64,000 bases of DNA from positions 631,380-695,379 of the forward strand of contig DF820463.1 of assembly GCA_000739535.1 (NCBI GenBank), written 5' to 3'. This DNA is from Candidatus Vecturithrix granuli (lineage in GTDB: Bacteria; Moduliflexota; Moduliflexia; Moduliflexales; Moduliflexaceae). Below are positions 26,353 through 36,481 of the stretch, one piece after another (positions within the stretch are counted from its first letter, which is position 1; every line of letters begins with the position of its first letter). The position numbers were made by a program, and so were the translations under genes. The notes under the pieces are model-generated. The model saw only the letters and a list, made by a program, of their open reading frames with translations. It was not told the origin of the DNA and made no database searches.

Positions 26353-27740
26353 CTATTCTTCAGGTAAATACATACGATCTTGCTGGTGGAGCGGAAAAAA
26401 TCGCCTATACGCTTCACGAGCAATATCAACAACAGCACCATCATGCCTTCCTGGCGGTTGGATATAAACGCTCTCAAGCCCCTAACATTTTCAGCATTCC
26501 TCATGAAATGTACCAGGGGCGATGGGAACGTACGTGGAACCGATTAGCCCAGAGTTTGTCGCCATTTATTTGGAAAATTCGCGGAGTCAAACAAATGTAT
26601 CACTTGTGCTGCCAGTTACGTGAACTTCCACATTCATGGAGAATAACCCTCGGTCACGAAGATTTTTATTTTCCGGGAACACGCCATTTACTCGAGATCC
26701 CTCCCACCAAGCCTGCTCTTGTCCATGCTCATAATTTACATGGCAATTATTTTGATTTGCGCGTTCTCCCCTGGTTAAGCAGTCAACTCCCAGTAATCCT
26801 GACCCTCCACGATGCCTGGTTGTTAAGCGGGCATTGTGCGCATTCGTTCGACTGCGAGCGTTGGAAAATCGGATGCGGACAGTGTCCGGATCTTTCAATT
26901 TATCCGGCAATTCACCGAGATGCCACGACATATAACTGGCGCAGAAAACAAACAATTTATACAAAATCGCAGTTATATGTGAGCACTCCTTCTCACTGGC
27001 TAATGCGGAAAGTTGAACAATCTATGCTATCCCAGGCAATAGTCAGCAAAAAAGTTATTCCCAATGGCATAGATCTTTCATTGTTCCATCCGGCTGACAA
27101 AATAACAGTAAGACAAAAACTAGGAATCCCTCTTGATACGGATGTTTGCCTGTTTGTTGCTCATGGAATCCATCAAAATCGCTGGAAAGATTCTCAGCTA
27201 TTGCAAACGGTCATCATCAAAGTGGCGAATTCGCGGGAAAGCAAGAAGAATTGCCTCTTCATTGCGTTAGGAGCAACAGAAAAAGAAGACTATATGGAAC
27301 ACTATGGACGAGCAAAATTCCGATTTGTTCCCTTCGAAAAAGAAACGGCGTCTGTCACGAATTACTATCAGGCCGCGGATATTTATGTTCATGCTGCAAG
27401 AGTTGATACGTTTCCAACGACAATATTGGAAGCTTTGGCCTGTGGAATCCCTGTAGTTGCAACAGCAGTAGGAGGAATTCCAGAACAAATAGAGCAAGGG
27501 AACACAGGGTTTTTGATTCCTCCTGGGAATTCTGAAGCAATGGCAGCAGCGATTCAAGAATTATTGTATAATCACAAACGTTGTCATGACATGGGAATAC
27601 AGGCTGCAAAGATGGCTCGGGAGCGATTTGATGTAAAACGGATGATTGCTGACTATCTTACGTGGTATGAAGAAATACTCAACAACTCTTCTAAAACATC
27701 GTTGTGTCCTTATGGTCAAACGGATGAACTGAGGAGATAA
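26349..27740 (+). CDS. Family 4 glycosyltransferase
   Basis: GT-B retaining glycosyltransferase, 463 aa. N-terminal ILQVNTYDLAGGAEKIAY, then VHAHNLHGNYFDL and LTLHDAWLLSGHCAHSFDC, a spelling common in WcaI/WbaZ-like enzymes. C-terminal YYQAADIYVHAARVDTFP then EALACGIPVVATAVGGIPE forms the E-x7-E type donor site. GTG start coupled to the deacetylase gene. Sugar specificity unknown. Confidence 0.93.
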   Translation: MTILQVNTYDLAGGAEKIAYTLHEQYQQQHHHAFLAVGYKRSQAPNIFSIPHEMYQGRWERTWNRLAQSLSPFIWKIRGVKQMYHLCCQLRELPHSWRITLGHEDFYFPGTRHLLEIPPTKPALVHAHNLHGNYFDLRVLPWLSSQLPVILTLHDAWLLSGHCAHSFDCERWKIGCGQCPDLSIYPAIHRDATTYNWRRKQTIYTKSQLYVSTPSHWLMRKVEQSMLSQAIVSKKVIPNGIDLSLFHPADKITVRQKLGIPLDTDVCLFVAHGIHQNRWKDSQLLQTVIIKVANSRESKKNCLFIALGATEKEDYMEHYGRAKFRFVPFEKETASVTNYYQAADIYVHAARVDTFPTTILEALACGIPVVATAVGGIPEQIEQGNTGFLIPPGNSEAMAAAIQELLYNHKRCHDMGIQAAKMARERFDVKRMIADYLTWYEEILNNSSKTSLCPYGQTDELRR

Positions 27741-27776
27741 TGACAATGCTAAAGTAAGGTTAGTTCCAAATGAAAT

Positions 27777-29453
27777 ATGAATAAACGTATTCAACGAATT
27801 TTTTACTATTGGATGCCGTATATTACCTATACCTTGCTGTTATTGAGTTCTGTTCTGGTTCAGCATGTTGATTCAGGCTTCTTTTCTAAGCGCATACTTC
27901 TTTTGTCAGGTATTTTGGGCCTATCTGGATTCTTGTTCGGGCAACATATCTTTTTATGCTTCCGCGCGTCATCAAAACAAGAAAGACATGAAGCCAGATT
28001 CAGTCTATTTATAACAACCTTAGGATTTTTTCTGTTGCTAACAATTATTGAATTGTTCCTTCCTACGCCCCATTCTGAGTATTCTGCAACCCAGAAAGCT
28101 CTTCAGTTACAATTTGAGAGAAGAAATCAGGTAGTTGAATATCTCTTTCGGGATATACAGATGAAGTTATCATACAATAATCTCGGGTGGGCAGATGATT
28201 CAAAAGAATATGTACCAAAACCTCAGTATCGGATAATATTTATTGGAGATTCGTTCCTTGAAGTGCATTCCTCAAAGAATTTATCGAGACGCATAGAAGA
28301 TTTATTAAAAAACAATGGAACTGAAATAGAGGTGATAAACTTCTCTAAAGATGATACAGGACCGGAACAATATCGGCATAAATTCTATGAATTTGCTCTT
28401 GAATTACAACCAGAGCAGATCATCTTTTTTTTGTATGAAGCCAATGATCTTTCTATCGGTTATCGTTATACTCCCTATATGCATCCCCCTTTTCGTATCA
28501 CGGACAACGCGTTAAAACATTTAGATACGATAGAAATTCCAGAGTACGCCCAAAAATATTTACAGAACGTCAACCAGGAAAAAATTATATTCCATAATAA
28601 AATGGAATTATTTAGAACTTTACAGAATATGGGCTTGACAGTAGAGCAAAAAAATCTGATTTATTTGGCAGCTTACGGATATTTTCATAATGAACATCAT
28701 AAGAAGCGTTTATTTCAAAAAACTTTGATCGCCTTAAATAAACTTTCTGGCAAGTTGATAGACTATGTCAGAACCGAATGGTATCATAAATTGCCTGATC
28801 AACGCCGTCATGATGAAGAGCTTTATCGACGATATCGAGAAATTTTTAAACTCCCACAAAGCGAACGGCTCGAAGCGATTGCTAAATTTATGGCGCAAGA
28901 ATATTTGTTAATTCAAGATTATCGTCTTTGTTTACAACTTTTACAACAGCAGGATGAACGGTTTATCTCTTTGTTAATCGCTCAACAAGATATGCTCTAT
29001 TATTTATTTCCGGCTATTGAGCATGCTTTGCAAGGAAATGTGCTTACTCAAAAAAAACCAGTTAATCATGAAGTTATAGAGCGGGCAACGGATGAATACA
29101 TGAAATTATTTGATGAAATGGGAGCCATCGCTGAGGACAATGATATTACTTTAATATTCGTTCTTATCCCGGAAGCCTCGTATGCTGATGAAGATTTCCA
29201 CCAATTCTGGCTGCCGATGATTGATTTTCAACAATATTTTTCCGAACAGCATGCCTTGTATTTATCCCTCAAAAATAAATTGATCAAAAAATTTTTTGTC
29301 ATTGATCTTGCAGAATCTTCTTCTCAACTCCGAAATAACTATTGGAAATTTGATGGACATTGGAATGAAACAGGTCATCAACACATTAGTAACATCCTTG
29401 CGACAGAAATTTTATCCCATAAGTCACCAAAGGAGTTGAGCACCAAATGGTAG
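27777..29453 (+). CDS. Membrane-anchored SGNH/GDSL-like hydrolase or acyltransferase domain protein
   Basis: Three hydrophobic segments at about 13-29, 38-62 and 78-95, then a large soluble domain. The domain shows an SGNH signature: FIGDSFLEVH at 155-164, a conserved N in FLYEANDLS and the terminal DGHWNETGHQHIS. The last motif resembles that of the AlgX/AlgJ group, which acetylate exopolysaccharides at the periplasmic face. A helical insertion rich in Q, E, K and R lies between about 260 and 420. O-acetylation or esterase activity on the glycan is plausible but unproven. The gene is AT-rich by eye. It overlaps the next gene by 7 nt. Confidence 0.78.
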   Translation: MNKRIQRIFYYWMPYITYTLLLLSSVLVQHVDSGFFSKRILLLSGILGLSGFLFGQHIFLCFRASSKQERHEARFSLFITTLGFFLLLTIIELFLPTPHSEYSATQKALQLQFERRNQVVEYLFRDIQMKLSYNNLGWADDSKEYVPKPQYRIIFIGDSFLEVHSSKNLSRRIEDLLKNNGTEIEVINFSKDDTGPEQYRHKFYEFALELQPEQIIFFLYEANDLSIGYRYTPYMHPPFRITDNALKHLDTIEIPEYAQKYLQNVNQEKIIFHNKMELFRTLQNMGLTVEQKNLIYLAAYGYFHNEHHKKRLFQKTLIALNKLSGKLIDYVRTEWYHKLPDQRRHDEELYRRYREIFKLPQSERLEAIAKFMAQEYLLIQDYRLCLQLLQQQDERFISLLIAQQDMLYYLFPAIEHALQGNVLTQKKPVNHEVIERATDEYMKLFDEMGAIAEDNDITLIFVLIPEASYADEDFHQFWLPMIDFQQYFSEQHALYLSLKNKLIKKFFVIDLAESSSQLRNNYWKFDGHWNETGHQHISNILATEILSHKSPKELSTKW

Positions 29454-30325
29454 AACTTTCCTCACATATCGCCTGGCCTAAAATTAGTATCACCACTCCA
29501 TCTTATAATCAAGCTGCTTTTTTGGAAACCACAATTCAAAGCATTCTCTCGCAGAATTATCCAAATCTTGAATATATTATTATAGATGGCGGGTCAACCG
29601 ATGGAAGTGTTGACATTATCAAAAAATATGCACAGCATTTGCATTTTTGGTGTAGCGAATCGGATGATGGGCAATATAATGCTATAAACAAGGGGTTTTC
29701 CCTTTCTTCCGGCGAAATTATGGCCTGGTTGAATAGCGATGATATGTATTTTCCCTGGGCGTTAAAAACGGTCGCGAGTATTATGGCGGAACTCCCCCAA
29801 GTAGAATGGCTGACAACTCTCGAGCGCGGAAAATGGGATTGGCAGGGGTTTTGCCTTCAATATTATCCGGTGCCAGGATATTCCAGGGAAGCCTTTTTAG
29901 ACGGATGCTATCTGCCGGCTATGAAGGAAAAGGATATGGGCTGTATTCAGCAGGAATCGACGTTTTGGCGTCGTTCCCTCTGGAACAAAATCGGAGGAAA
30001 AATCCCATTAACATTTCCGTTAGCCGCTGATTTTAATCTCTGGGCGCAGTTTTACTGTCATGCGGAACTATATGCGACTCGTTCTCCTTTAGGTGGATTC
30101 CGATGCCAGGAAGATCAGCGCAGCTCTCATATAGAACGCTACATTTCGGAAGCCAATAAAGCGCTTGACAATATACGAGAAATTTTACATTGGATGCCAC
30201 GTAACAGAGGAAAACTCATGGAGCAATGGTTTGCATCCAGGTATTATTCTGCAAAACAAGTGTATCGTCAACATCCTGACAGACCTGACGGCACATGGGC
30301 AATAAAGGAATATCGTTTTTTATGA
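29447..30325 (+). CDS. Family 2 glycosyltransferase (paralogue of the one at 32996)
   Basis: GT-A glycosyltransferase, 292 aa: ISITTPSYNQAAFLE, IIIDGGSTDGSVDIIKKY, and AWLNSDDMYFPWALKTVASI. The N-terminal 140 residues are nearly the same as those of the protein at 32996, and both end with a PDGxWxIxxY element, so the two arose by duplication. The nucleotide sequence over the IDGGSTDG region is also very close. It overlaps the genes on both sides by a few bases. Specificity unknown. Confidence 0.92.
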   Translation: MVELSSHIAWPKISITTPSYNQAAFLETTIQSILSQNYPNLEYIIIDGGSTDGSVDIIKKYAQHLHFWCSESDDGQYNAINKGFSLSSGEIMAWLNSDDMYFPWALKTVASIMAELPQVEWLTTLERGKWDWQGFCLQYYPVPGYSREAFLDGCYLPAMKEKDMGCIQQESTFWRRSLWNKIGGKIPLTFPLAADFNLWAQFYCHAELYATRSPLGGFRCQEDQRSSHIERYISEANKALDNIREILHWMPRNRGKLMEQWFASRYYSAKQVYRQHPDRPDGTWAIKEYRFL

Positions 30326-31254
30326 ATCATCATCATGCTAACCAACAACCGCTAATTTCTATAGTGATTCCATCGTTTAATCAGGGACAATTTATCGAAC
30401 AGGCCATAACGTCTGTATTGGGACAAAATTATCCGAATATCGAACTTATCGTGATTGATGGCGGGAGTAGTGATCAGACGCTTCAAATTGTTGAAAAATA
30501 CCAGCATTCGATCCGTCATTGTATTTCTGAACCGGATCATGGGCAGGCTGAGGCGATTAATAAGGGATTTCGCCTGGCACAAGGAGATATCTTGGCCTGG
30601 CTCAATTCTGATGATATGTACTTACCATGCACCTTGTCGAAAATAGCTGCTGCCATAGGAAACACGACAGAACCTGCGCTTGTCTATGGAGGCGCGTTAT
30701 ACTTTTATGAAAAGACAACCTATACATTTGGCGAATTGCCGCCTGAGTTTGATCCTGACCAGTTGACATATTTCGATTATATGATCCAGCCCAGCACTTT
30801 TTGGAACAGGAGGGTATGGGAAACGGTCGGCGAATTAAACGAAATGTATTGTTATGTGTTAGATTGGGACTGGTTCATCAGGGCTTCAAAAATCTGCCAG
30901 TTTACCCGTCTCGAAGGCGAGTATCTGGCAATATATCGACTGCATGGATCCCATAAAAGCGGTACAGGCAAAGATGCGCGTCAGGAAGAAATTCTGCGTG
31001 TTGTCGAGACGTATGCCAGCCAGGAATGGATTGCTGCGTATCACGATGTCTACAAAGTAATCACGCCGTTACGGACATGGTTGTATCGCTTATCTCGGTT
31101 GAAGTTATACTGGCTGCGATATGGCTTGTACCCTCGATTATATCTCAAATATGGGAAACATTGTATCGAGGATATTATCTTGAGTTTATTAATTGTTCCA
31201 CATATTTCCACAGAACCCCGGTTTAACCGATTGAAACCGTATCCTTCTTTTTAA
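30322..31254 (+). CDS. Family 2 glycosyltransferase
   Basis: GT-A glycosyltransferase: ISIVIPSFNQGQFIEQAI, VIDGGSSDQTLQIVEKY, LAWLNSDDMYLP and, further on, VLDWDWFIRASK as acceptor-side motif, then HGSHKSGTG. ATG 30322 overlaps the upstream stop (ATGA); an in-frame ATG at 30295 lies within the preceding gene and is less likely. The C-terminal 70 residues are basic and aromatic, perhaps membrane-associating. More distant from the 29447/32996 pair than those are from each other. Confidence 0.92.
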   Translation: MNHHHANQQPLISIVIPSFNQGQFIEQAITSVLGQNYPNIELIVIDGGSSDQTLQIVEKYQHSIRHCISEPDHGQAEAINKGFRLAQGDILAWLNSDDMYLPCTLSKIAAAIGNTTEPALVYGGALYFYEKTTYTFGELPPEFDPDQLTYFDYMIQPSTFWNRRVWETVGELNEMYCYVLDWDWFIRASKICQFTRLEGEYLAIYRLHGSHKSGTGKDARQEEILRVVETYASQEWIAAYHDVYKVITPLRTWLYRLSRLKLYWLRYGLYPRLYLKYGKHCIEDIILSLLIVPHISTEPRFNRLKPYPSF

Positions 31255-31277
31255 AGAAATGGAGAGAGAGCTGCTTG

Positions 31278-32963
31278 ATGATGGAAAATCACCTCAGAAA
31301 TCGCATGGCGTTTTTTAGAAAATATATCAAAACGGCTAAACATGATCTGTTTATGATCGGGGTTTTATGTGTAGCTGCCTGGAAATTAACCTGCGGTCTT
31401 GAGTATTTCATGGATATAAAACTATCTGACGAGAGCCTCTATCTCTATTCCGGAATACAAATCTCAGACTATGGTATTCCAAAATTTGCCGAGTATAGTC
31501 CGTTATATGCGTTCTGGTATTATCTGCTTTCATTATTTCAACCGGATAAAATTCAATTATACTATCTCAATTATAAGGTATTAGCAGGATTATTACCAAT
31601 TTTGATGTATCTTTTATTCAGAAGATATCGTGTTTCTGTCGCTGAATCCGGATGTCTCGCAGGATTTGTCTTGCTTGCTCATGCCAACCTACCAGTATGG
31701 CCTAAAGTCGGTCATCTGGCAGTTTTACTATCATTGTTATTCTTTCTTATTGCGACATGTACCAATTCTTTTGACAGGGCAACATTAATTTTAAGTATAG
31801 GCGCTTTATTGAGTTCTTATGTCAGACCTGAGTTTTTCATGACTTATGTGTTATTGATTGGTCTATCTCTTATTATTGCTGTAATCAAGAAACATTTTAC
31901 TGGAAAAGATATGTATTTGTTTGTGATGGTCATACTTCTTTCAATAGTATGTATCATTCTTTTAGGAGTACCCGCGTTTAGTAGAAACGGAGAGAGAAGT
32001 TTCTTTGCATTCAGTCAGCATTTTGCTGTAAACTGGGTAACATGGACCAGGAGTGACATCAATCCCTGGACAAATTGTGAAGAAATTGTGACAGATAATT
32101 TTGGTCTAGTCCGGAGTATCCCTGAGGCTTATGAAAATAATCCATCTGTATTTCTGAAGCACGTTGTCTCCAACCTGAAAAACACAGGGAAAACGTTGAC
32201 GAAGTTATTAACGCCAAAGTATAATAAAATATTTTTACCGAATAATAAATTATTTCATCTTATTGAAATAACTTTTTTGTTTGGGATGATAGGACTCTAT
32301 TTACATTCGATAAAAAAAAGGTGGTTAGGAAAGCTCAGCTCGAAATTTCAACAACATAAAAATCTTTTCGTTCATTTCGGTTTATATTCAATCCCTGGTT
32401 TTATCGCAGCAATTATCATCTTCCCAAGAGACCATTATTTATTGCTGCAAAGTATATTCTTCCTTATCGTCATCGCTTGTATTCTCATAAAAAATCCTTG
32501 TGAAAATCATATTATAATCGATAGACAACACGTATATATTCTTGGATTTCTTATCATAGCTTTCACGCCAACTCCTGAAAATACACACCCATACCAGCTT
32601 CCCGGGCAATATCAATATAACTTAAAAACGATTCATTTTCTGAACTCTCTGAAAATTAAAGAGCAGGTGAACTTACTTGAAACAGAAGGAGGAGGATATA
32701 GTATTTATGTGGGAGAGAATTATAATACGATACTGGAAGTTGAGAAAAATACTTCCTATGAAATGTTCATGCAAGAAAAGAATCTGAATATGATTATTTT
32801 AAATGATACATTAAAAGAAGATACCAGATTCAAAGATGACAAAGAATGGCAACTTTTTTTAACCAAATATGAAAGTTTCGGGTTCATAAAAATAGCAATT
32901 GATGGGACTCCTTTCAAGTTGCTCGTAAAGAAAGATCTGTTATATTCCTCTGAAAATACATAA
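31278..32963 (+). CDS. Multi-pass membrane protein, possible GT-C glycosyltransferase
   Basis: About 560 aa with roughly ten hydrophobic segments between residues 20 and 450 and a soluble tail of about 100 aa. In the first extracytoplasmic loop it has KLSDESLYLYSGI, the position and acidic character expected for the catalytic aspartate of GT-C enzymes such as ArnT/PMT relatives. I cannot name a family. TTG 31275 could start the frame, but ATG 31278 or 31281 with the purine run GGAGAGAGAG (31261-31270) is preferred. AT-rich, unlike the flanking exporter genes, consistent with transfer of this segment. Confidence 0.78.
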   Translation: MMENHLRNRMAFFRKYIKTAKHDLFMIGVLCVAAWKLTCGLEYFMDIKLSDESLYLYSGIQISDYGIPKFAEYSPLYAFWYYLLSLFQPDKIQLYYLNYKVLAGLLPILMYLLFRRYRVSVAESGCLAGFVLLAHANLPVWPKVGHLAVLLSLLFFLIATCTNSFDRATLILSIGALLSSYVRPEFFMTYVLLIGLSLIIAVIKKHFTGKDMYLFVMVILLSIVCIILLGVPAFSRNGERSFFAFSQHFAVNWVTWTRSDINPWTNCEEIVTDNFGLVRSIPEAYENNPSVFLKHVVSNLKNTGKTLTKLLTPKYNKIFLPNNKLFHLIEITFLFGMIGLYLHSIKKRWLGKLSSKFQQHKNLFVHFGLYSIPGFIAAIIIFPRDHYLLLQSIFFLIVIACILIKNPCENHIIIDRQHVYILGFLIIAFTPTPENTHPYQLPGQYQYNLKTIHFLNSLKIKEQVNLLETEGGGYSIYVGENYNTILEVEKNTSYEMFMQEKNLNMIILNDTLKEDTRFKDDKEWQLFLTKYESFGFIKIAIDGTPFKLLVKKDLLYSSENT

Positions 32964-32995
32964 AAATAACCCTATTTGATTCATTGGCTGCTTAT

Positions 32996-33910
32996 ATGAA
33001 ATCTTTACACAATACGAAGACACTTCCTAAAATTTCGATAGCGACTCCTTCTTTCAATCAGGCCCAATTTCTTGAAGCCACAATTCAAAGTATCTTATCA
33101 CAAAATTATCCAAATCTTGAGTATATTATTATTGATGGGGGCTCAACTGATGGGAGTGTAGACATTATCAAAAAATATGAAAAATATGTGCATTTTTGGT
33201 GCAGCGAACCTGATAATGGACACTATGCTGCGCTTAATAAAGGTTTTTCACGAACAACTGGTGAAATTATGGCGTGGTTAAACAGCGATGATATGTATTG
33301 TCCGTGGGTGCTAAGAACTGTCGCCAGCATATTTTCAACATGCCCACAAGTGGAATGGTTGACTACTTTGAGCCCGTGTATTTGGGATTATTACGGATTT
33401 TGTGAGAAAGTAGAGCATATTGCCGGCTATTCAAAGGAAGCTTTTTTAGAGGGACGCTGTCTTGCCTGGGTTCCGGAATCTCTCGGCTGGATCCAACAGG
33501 AATCGACATTCTGGCGTCGGAGCTTATGGGAAAAAGCTGGCGGCTACGTATCTACAGATTTTGCTTTAGCAGGTGATTTTGAATTATGGTCACGTTTTTA
33601 TATGCATGCGGAGTTATATGGAGTTCCTTCGCCATTAGGAGGATTTCGATATCAACATACTCAGAAAACATTTCATCAAAAACAATATGTGCAGGAAGCA
33701 CGGCAGATAGTGAAAAAAGTTAGATCCCCTGCTAACTGGACTCCAAACTTCAAAAGACGTATTATTGTATTCTTGAAGCTTCATAAGATCCCAAAATTAA
33801 AAAATTATTTCTGGCCAACCTACAGATATTCTGGTAAGAAAGTCGTCAGAAGACATCCAGAAACTCCTGATGGTTTTTGGGAGATTGAAACGTACCATTT
33901 TTATGATTAA
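32996..33910 (+). CDS. Family 2 glycosyltransferase (paralogue of the one at 29447)
   Basis: GT-A glycosyltransferase, about 304 aa: ISIATPSFNQAQFLEATI, IIIDGGSTDGSVDIIKKYE, IMAWLNSDDMYCPWVLRTV. Also shares QQESTFWRRSLWEKAGG and SPLGGFRYQ with its paralogue at 29447. The frame can start at TTG 32984, but ATG 32996 is preferred. The two copies frame another GT2 and a membrane protein, so this quartet may have grown by duplication and divergence. Confidence 0.92.
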   Translation: MKSLHNTKTLPKISIATPSFNQAQFLEATIQSILSQNYPNLEYIIIDGGSTDGSVDIIKKYEKYVHFWCSEPDNGHYAALNKGFSRTTGEIMAWLNSDDMYCPWVLRTVASIFSTCPQVEWLTTLSPCIWDYYGFCEKVEHIAGYSKEAFLEGRCLAWVPESLGWIQQESTFWRRSLWEKAGGYVSTDFALAGDFELWSRFYMHAELYGVPSPLGGFRYQHTQKTFHQKQYVQEARQIVKKVRSPANWTPNFKRRIIVFLKLHKIPKLKNYFWPTYRYSGKKVVRRHPETPDGFWEIETYHFYD

Positions 33911-33975
33911 TACTTTCTCCCTGAATGGGGCTAATTTTTGAGGGAAATGCAAGAGGTAGAGAGGATCCAGGATAT

Positions 33976-35064
33976 ATGCAAGTAAAAGGAGCAGTATCGT
34001 TATGGTTAAGAAAAACATTGCGTCCGGCATTACGGGAATTTTCATACTATACGTCTTTTCCTGTTGTTCGCCCTACAAATGTCGTGATTTATATCACCGA
34101 CCGTTGTCAACTACGATGCACGACCTGTTCGAAGTGGACAACGCCGGATGCGATCCAAGACAAAGAGTTGACAACGAGCGAGTGGAAAAAAATTCTTTTA
34201 GATTTAAAAAATTGGTTAGGCTTTTATGCCGTTTTTTTCTGTGGAGGAGAGCCGTTTTTGCGGAAAGATCTTCTCGAATTAATTGACTTTGCTGCCGAGC
34301 AGAACATTCCTTCCTCGGTGATTACAAATGGTTATAATATAGAACCTTTTGCAGAACAAATTGTCCAGTCTCGTTTAGCTTCGCTTCATGTCTCTCTCAA
34401 TGGAATAACTCCAGAGATACATGATGTGACAAGAGGAACACCAGGAAGTTTGGAAAATACCATGAGTGCTCTTCTCAAAATTCATCAGCTGAAAAAACAG
34501 AGACGGGGAGAAAAGTTGTGGCTGAATATTGAAACCATCCTTATGCCCCAAAATGTTCAAGAAATTCTTCCACTCATCGCCTGGGCCAAAGAACATGAGT
34601 TGGATAGCATTGATGTGCAAATTCTTGAAGACACGCAAACCTTTTATTCTTTTTCCAGGGGAAAAAGTGTTCAAAAGCCAGATGATTATCAACGACCATC
34701 CTCTTTAGAACAGCCCTGGAAAGACGGAAAAGGTGAGCTTCTTCTGGATGTTCTTGATGAACTTATCCGACAAAAACGAGAGGGAGGTTTTATTGCTACT
34801 CCAGAAGCGCAACTTCATGCAACAAAAACATATCTTCGAAATCCTGATGACATCTTACGGATTCAATGTCGAGTTGGTGTTGATAGCTTTATCATTGATC
34901 CGTATGGAAATGTTCGACTATGTATGAATATGTCTCCGATTGGCTCTTTACTCGAAGAATCTCCAAAAGAGCTATGGTTTTCTCGATCTGCTCGTTTTCA
35001 AAGAAAGAATATTAAGAAATGTAAAATGTTTTGCCGGTTATTAACGTGCAATTTTTCCGATTGA
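33976..35064 (+). CDS. Radical SAM protein with C-terminal SPASM-like cysteine cluster
   Basis: 4Fe-4S/SAM radical enzyme. TDRCQLRCTTCSKW gives C44, C48 and C51 (numbered from 33976), followed by FFCGGEPFLRKDL and VITNGYNI. The C-terminal region has CRVGVDSFIIDPYGNVRLC and KKCKMFCRLLTC, typical of a SPASM or twitch auxiliary cluster. These enzymes modify peptides, sugars or cofactors; here the substrate is unknown and no precursor peptide gene is seen, so a sugar is more likely (inference). ATG 33925 is in frame, but 33976 with AGGA/GAGG just upstream is preferred. Confidence 0.87.
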   Translation: MQVKGAVSLWLRKTLRPALREFSYYTSFPVVRPTNVVIYITDRCQLRCTTCSKWTTPDAIQDKELTTSEWKKILLDLKNWLGFYAVFFCGGEPFLRKDLLELIDFAAEQNIPSSVITNGYNIEPFAEQIVQSRLASLHVSLNGITPEIHDVTRGTPGSLENTMSALLKIHQLKKQRRGEKLWLNIETILMPQNVQEILPLIAWAKEHELDSIDVQILEDTQTFYSFSRGKSVQKPDDYQRPSSLEQPWKDGKGELLLDVLDELIRQKREGGFIATPEAQLHATKTYLRNPDDILRIQCRVGVDSFIIDPYGNVRLCMNMSPIGSLLEESPKELWFSRSARFQRKNIKKCKMFCRLLTCNFSD

Positions 35065-35083
35065 ATAGCGTCTTGAAAATTTT

Positions 35084-36355
35084 ATGGGAAATTTTTTGCC
35101 GAAGATTTCAATCCAAATTGTCAGTCGTTACGTTCCTGCTGAAAATAAATCCGGGCCGTTTACCTATTTGTTTGACATCATGCGCTATCTTCATCGGATT
35201 GGTTGTCACCTTGAATTGAATATTCTTGATCCGTGGTTTCAAGTCCGGAATATCCCTGGAGCAGTGCAAGAAATGGCAAACGTGGTGATTATGCCGGCTT
35301 TACCGGAAGCCAATCAGCGGCAATTCTCAATAAAAACTCTGTTTCGGCCAATTTATACACGATTGCCAAACTCTGTCCTTCATCCTGTCAGGAAAGCGTT
35401 TTATGACCTACAAGGTAAACCATTGCCCGGAATTCATCCGCATGACGCCCCTGCTACCCAAGAAGAAATCGCGTTTATTGCCGAACGAATGACAGCTTTT
35501 CGTCCTGATGTGCTTATCACCAATCACACCTGTTTAGGGAATACTTTTGAGATGAAAACATTCGAGAATGCCTCAATTTTGAAAATCATCCTGACTCATC
35601 ATATCGAATCACAAAGAACACACGATTTCAACCGGGCGCGGTTATCATCACGGGATTCTTTATGGAATCGAGAATACGAAGCAAATCTCTTACAGCATGC
35701 CGACGTGCTGCTTGCAATTCAAAAAGAGGACGCCACGGTTTTAAAAGAGATGGCTCCTCAATGTGAGGTGTTATATGCCCCCATGTCTGCGACATATCAT
35801 CCCCATGAACCTGCGGAGCAAGTTGCAGGACGCTGCTTGTTTGTGGGCAGCGATATTGATCATAATGTACATGGCATGACCTGGTTTTTACACGAGGTCT
35901 GGCCACTCGTTTTACAACAGCATTCGCAAGCGACGCTGCATGTGTGCGGTACGGTCTGTTCAAAAATTGACCATACTTTTCCGAAAGTGCAATTATTAGG
36001 ACGAGTGGAACAAATCGAGACAGAGTATGCGGCGACGGAGGTTTGCCTTATTCCTTTAGTGGTAGGAAGTGGCTTGAAAATCAAACTGGTAGAGGCCCTT
36101 TCGCATGGTCGCGCCTGTGTAGCGACCTCAGTAGGCGTTCAGGGCGTGCAAGAACTCAGGGGGAAGGCAGTGTTGGTGGCGGATACGCCATACGATTTTG
36201 CCCGGGACGTGATTTCGGTCTTGGCAAATGCTGATCAACGATGCAAGATGGAAGAAGAGGCGCGGCGCTATGTCATCGAAAAGCTCTTGCCTGAAAAGAC
36301 GTATCAACCCTTTATCAAGAGAATTTATGAGCATCTTACCCAATTGGTTCGATAG
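35084..36355 (+). CDS. Family 4-like glycosyltransferase
   Basis: GT-B glycosyltransferase, 423 aa. SRYVPAENKSGPFTYLFDIMRY at the start (read as two pieces), RCLFVGSDIDHNVHGMTWFLHEVWPLV in the middle, and IPLVVGSGLKIKLVEALSHG followed by ACVATSVGVQGV as the donor site. The GSDIDHNVHGM stretch matches GT1/GT4 proteins of the type that begin the C-domain with a phosphate-binding loop. Begins 19 nt after the radical SAM gene; no strong ribosome site seen. Confidence 0.9.
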   Translation: MGNFLPKISIQIVSRYVPAENKSGPFTYLFDIMRYLHRIGCHLELNILDPWFQVRNIPGAVQEMANVVIMPALPEANQRQFSIKTLFRPIYTRLPNSVLHPVRKAFYDLQGKPLPGIHPHDAPATQEEIAFIAERMTAFRPDVLITNHTCLGNTFEMKTFENASILKIILTHHIESQRTHDFNRARLSSRDSLWNREYEANLLQHADVLLAIQKEDATVLKEMAPQCEVLYAPMSATYHPHEPAEQVAGRCLFVGSDIDHNVHGMTWFLHEVWPLVLQQHSQATLHVCGTVCSKIDHTFPKVQLLGRVEQIETEYAATEVCLIPLVVGSGLKIKLVEALSHGRACVATSVGVQGVQELRGKAVLVADTPYDFARDVISVLANADQRCKMEEEARRYVIEKLLPEKTYQPFIKRIYEHLTQLVR

Positions 36356-36481
36356 CTCAGATAGATCCCTATCCAATGGGGAATTGCCGGATAGAAATAT
36401 CATAACATACATTTGTTTTTGGAATCATGTTCGACTAATATACACCATTCCCCAAAAAAGTGTCGAAGACTCTAAACCATA

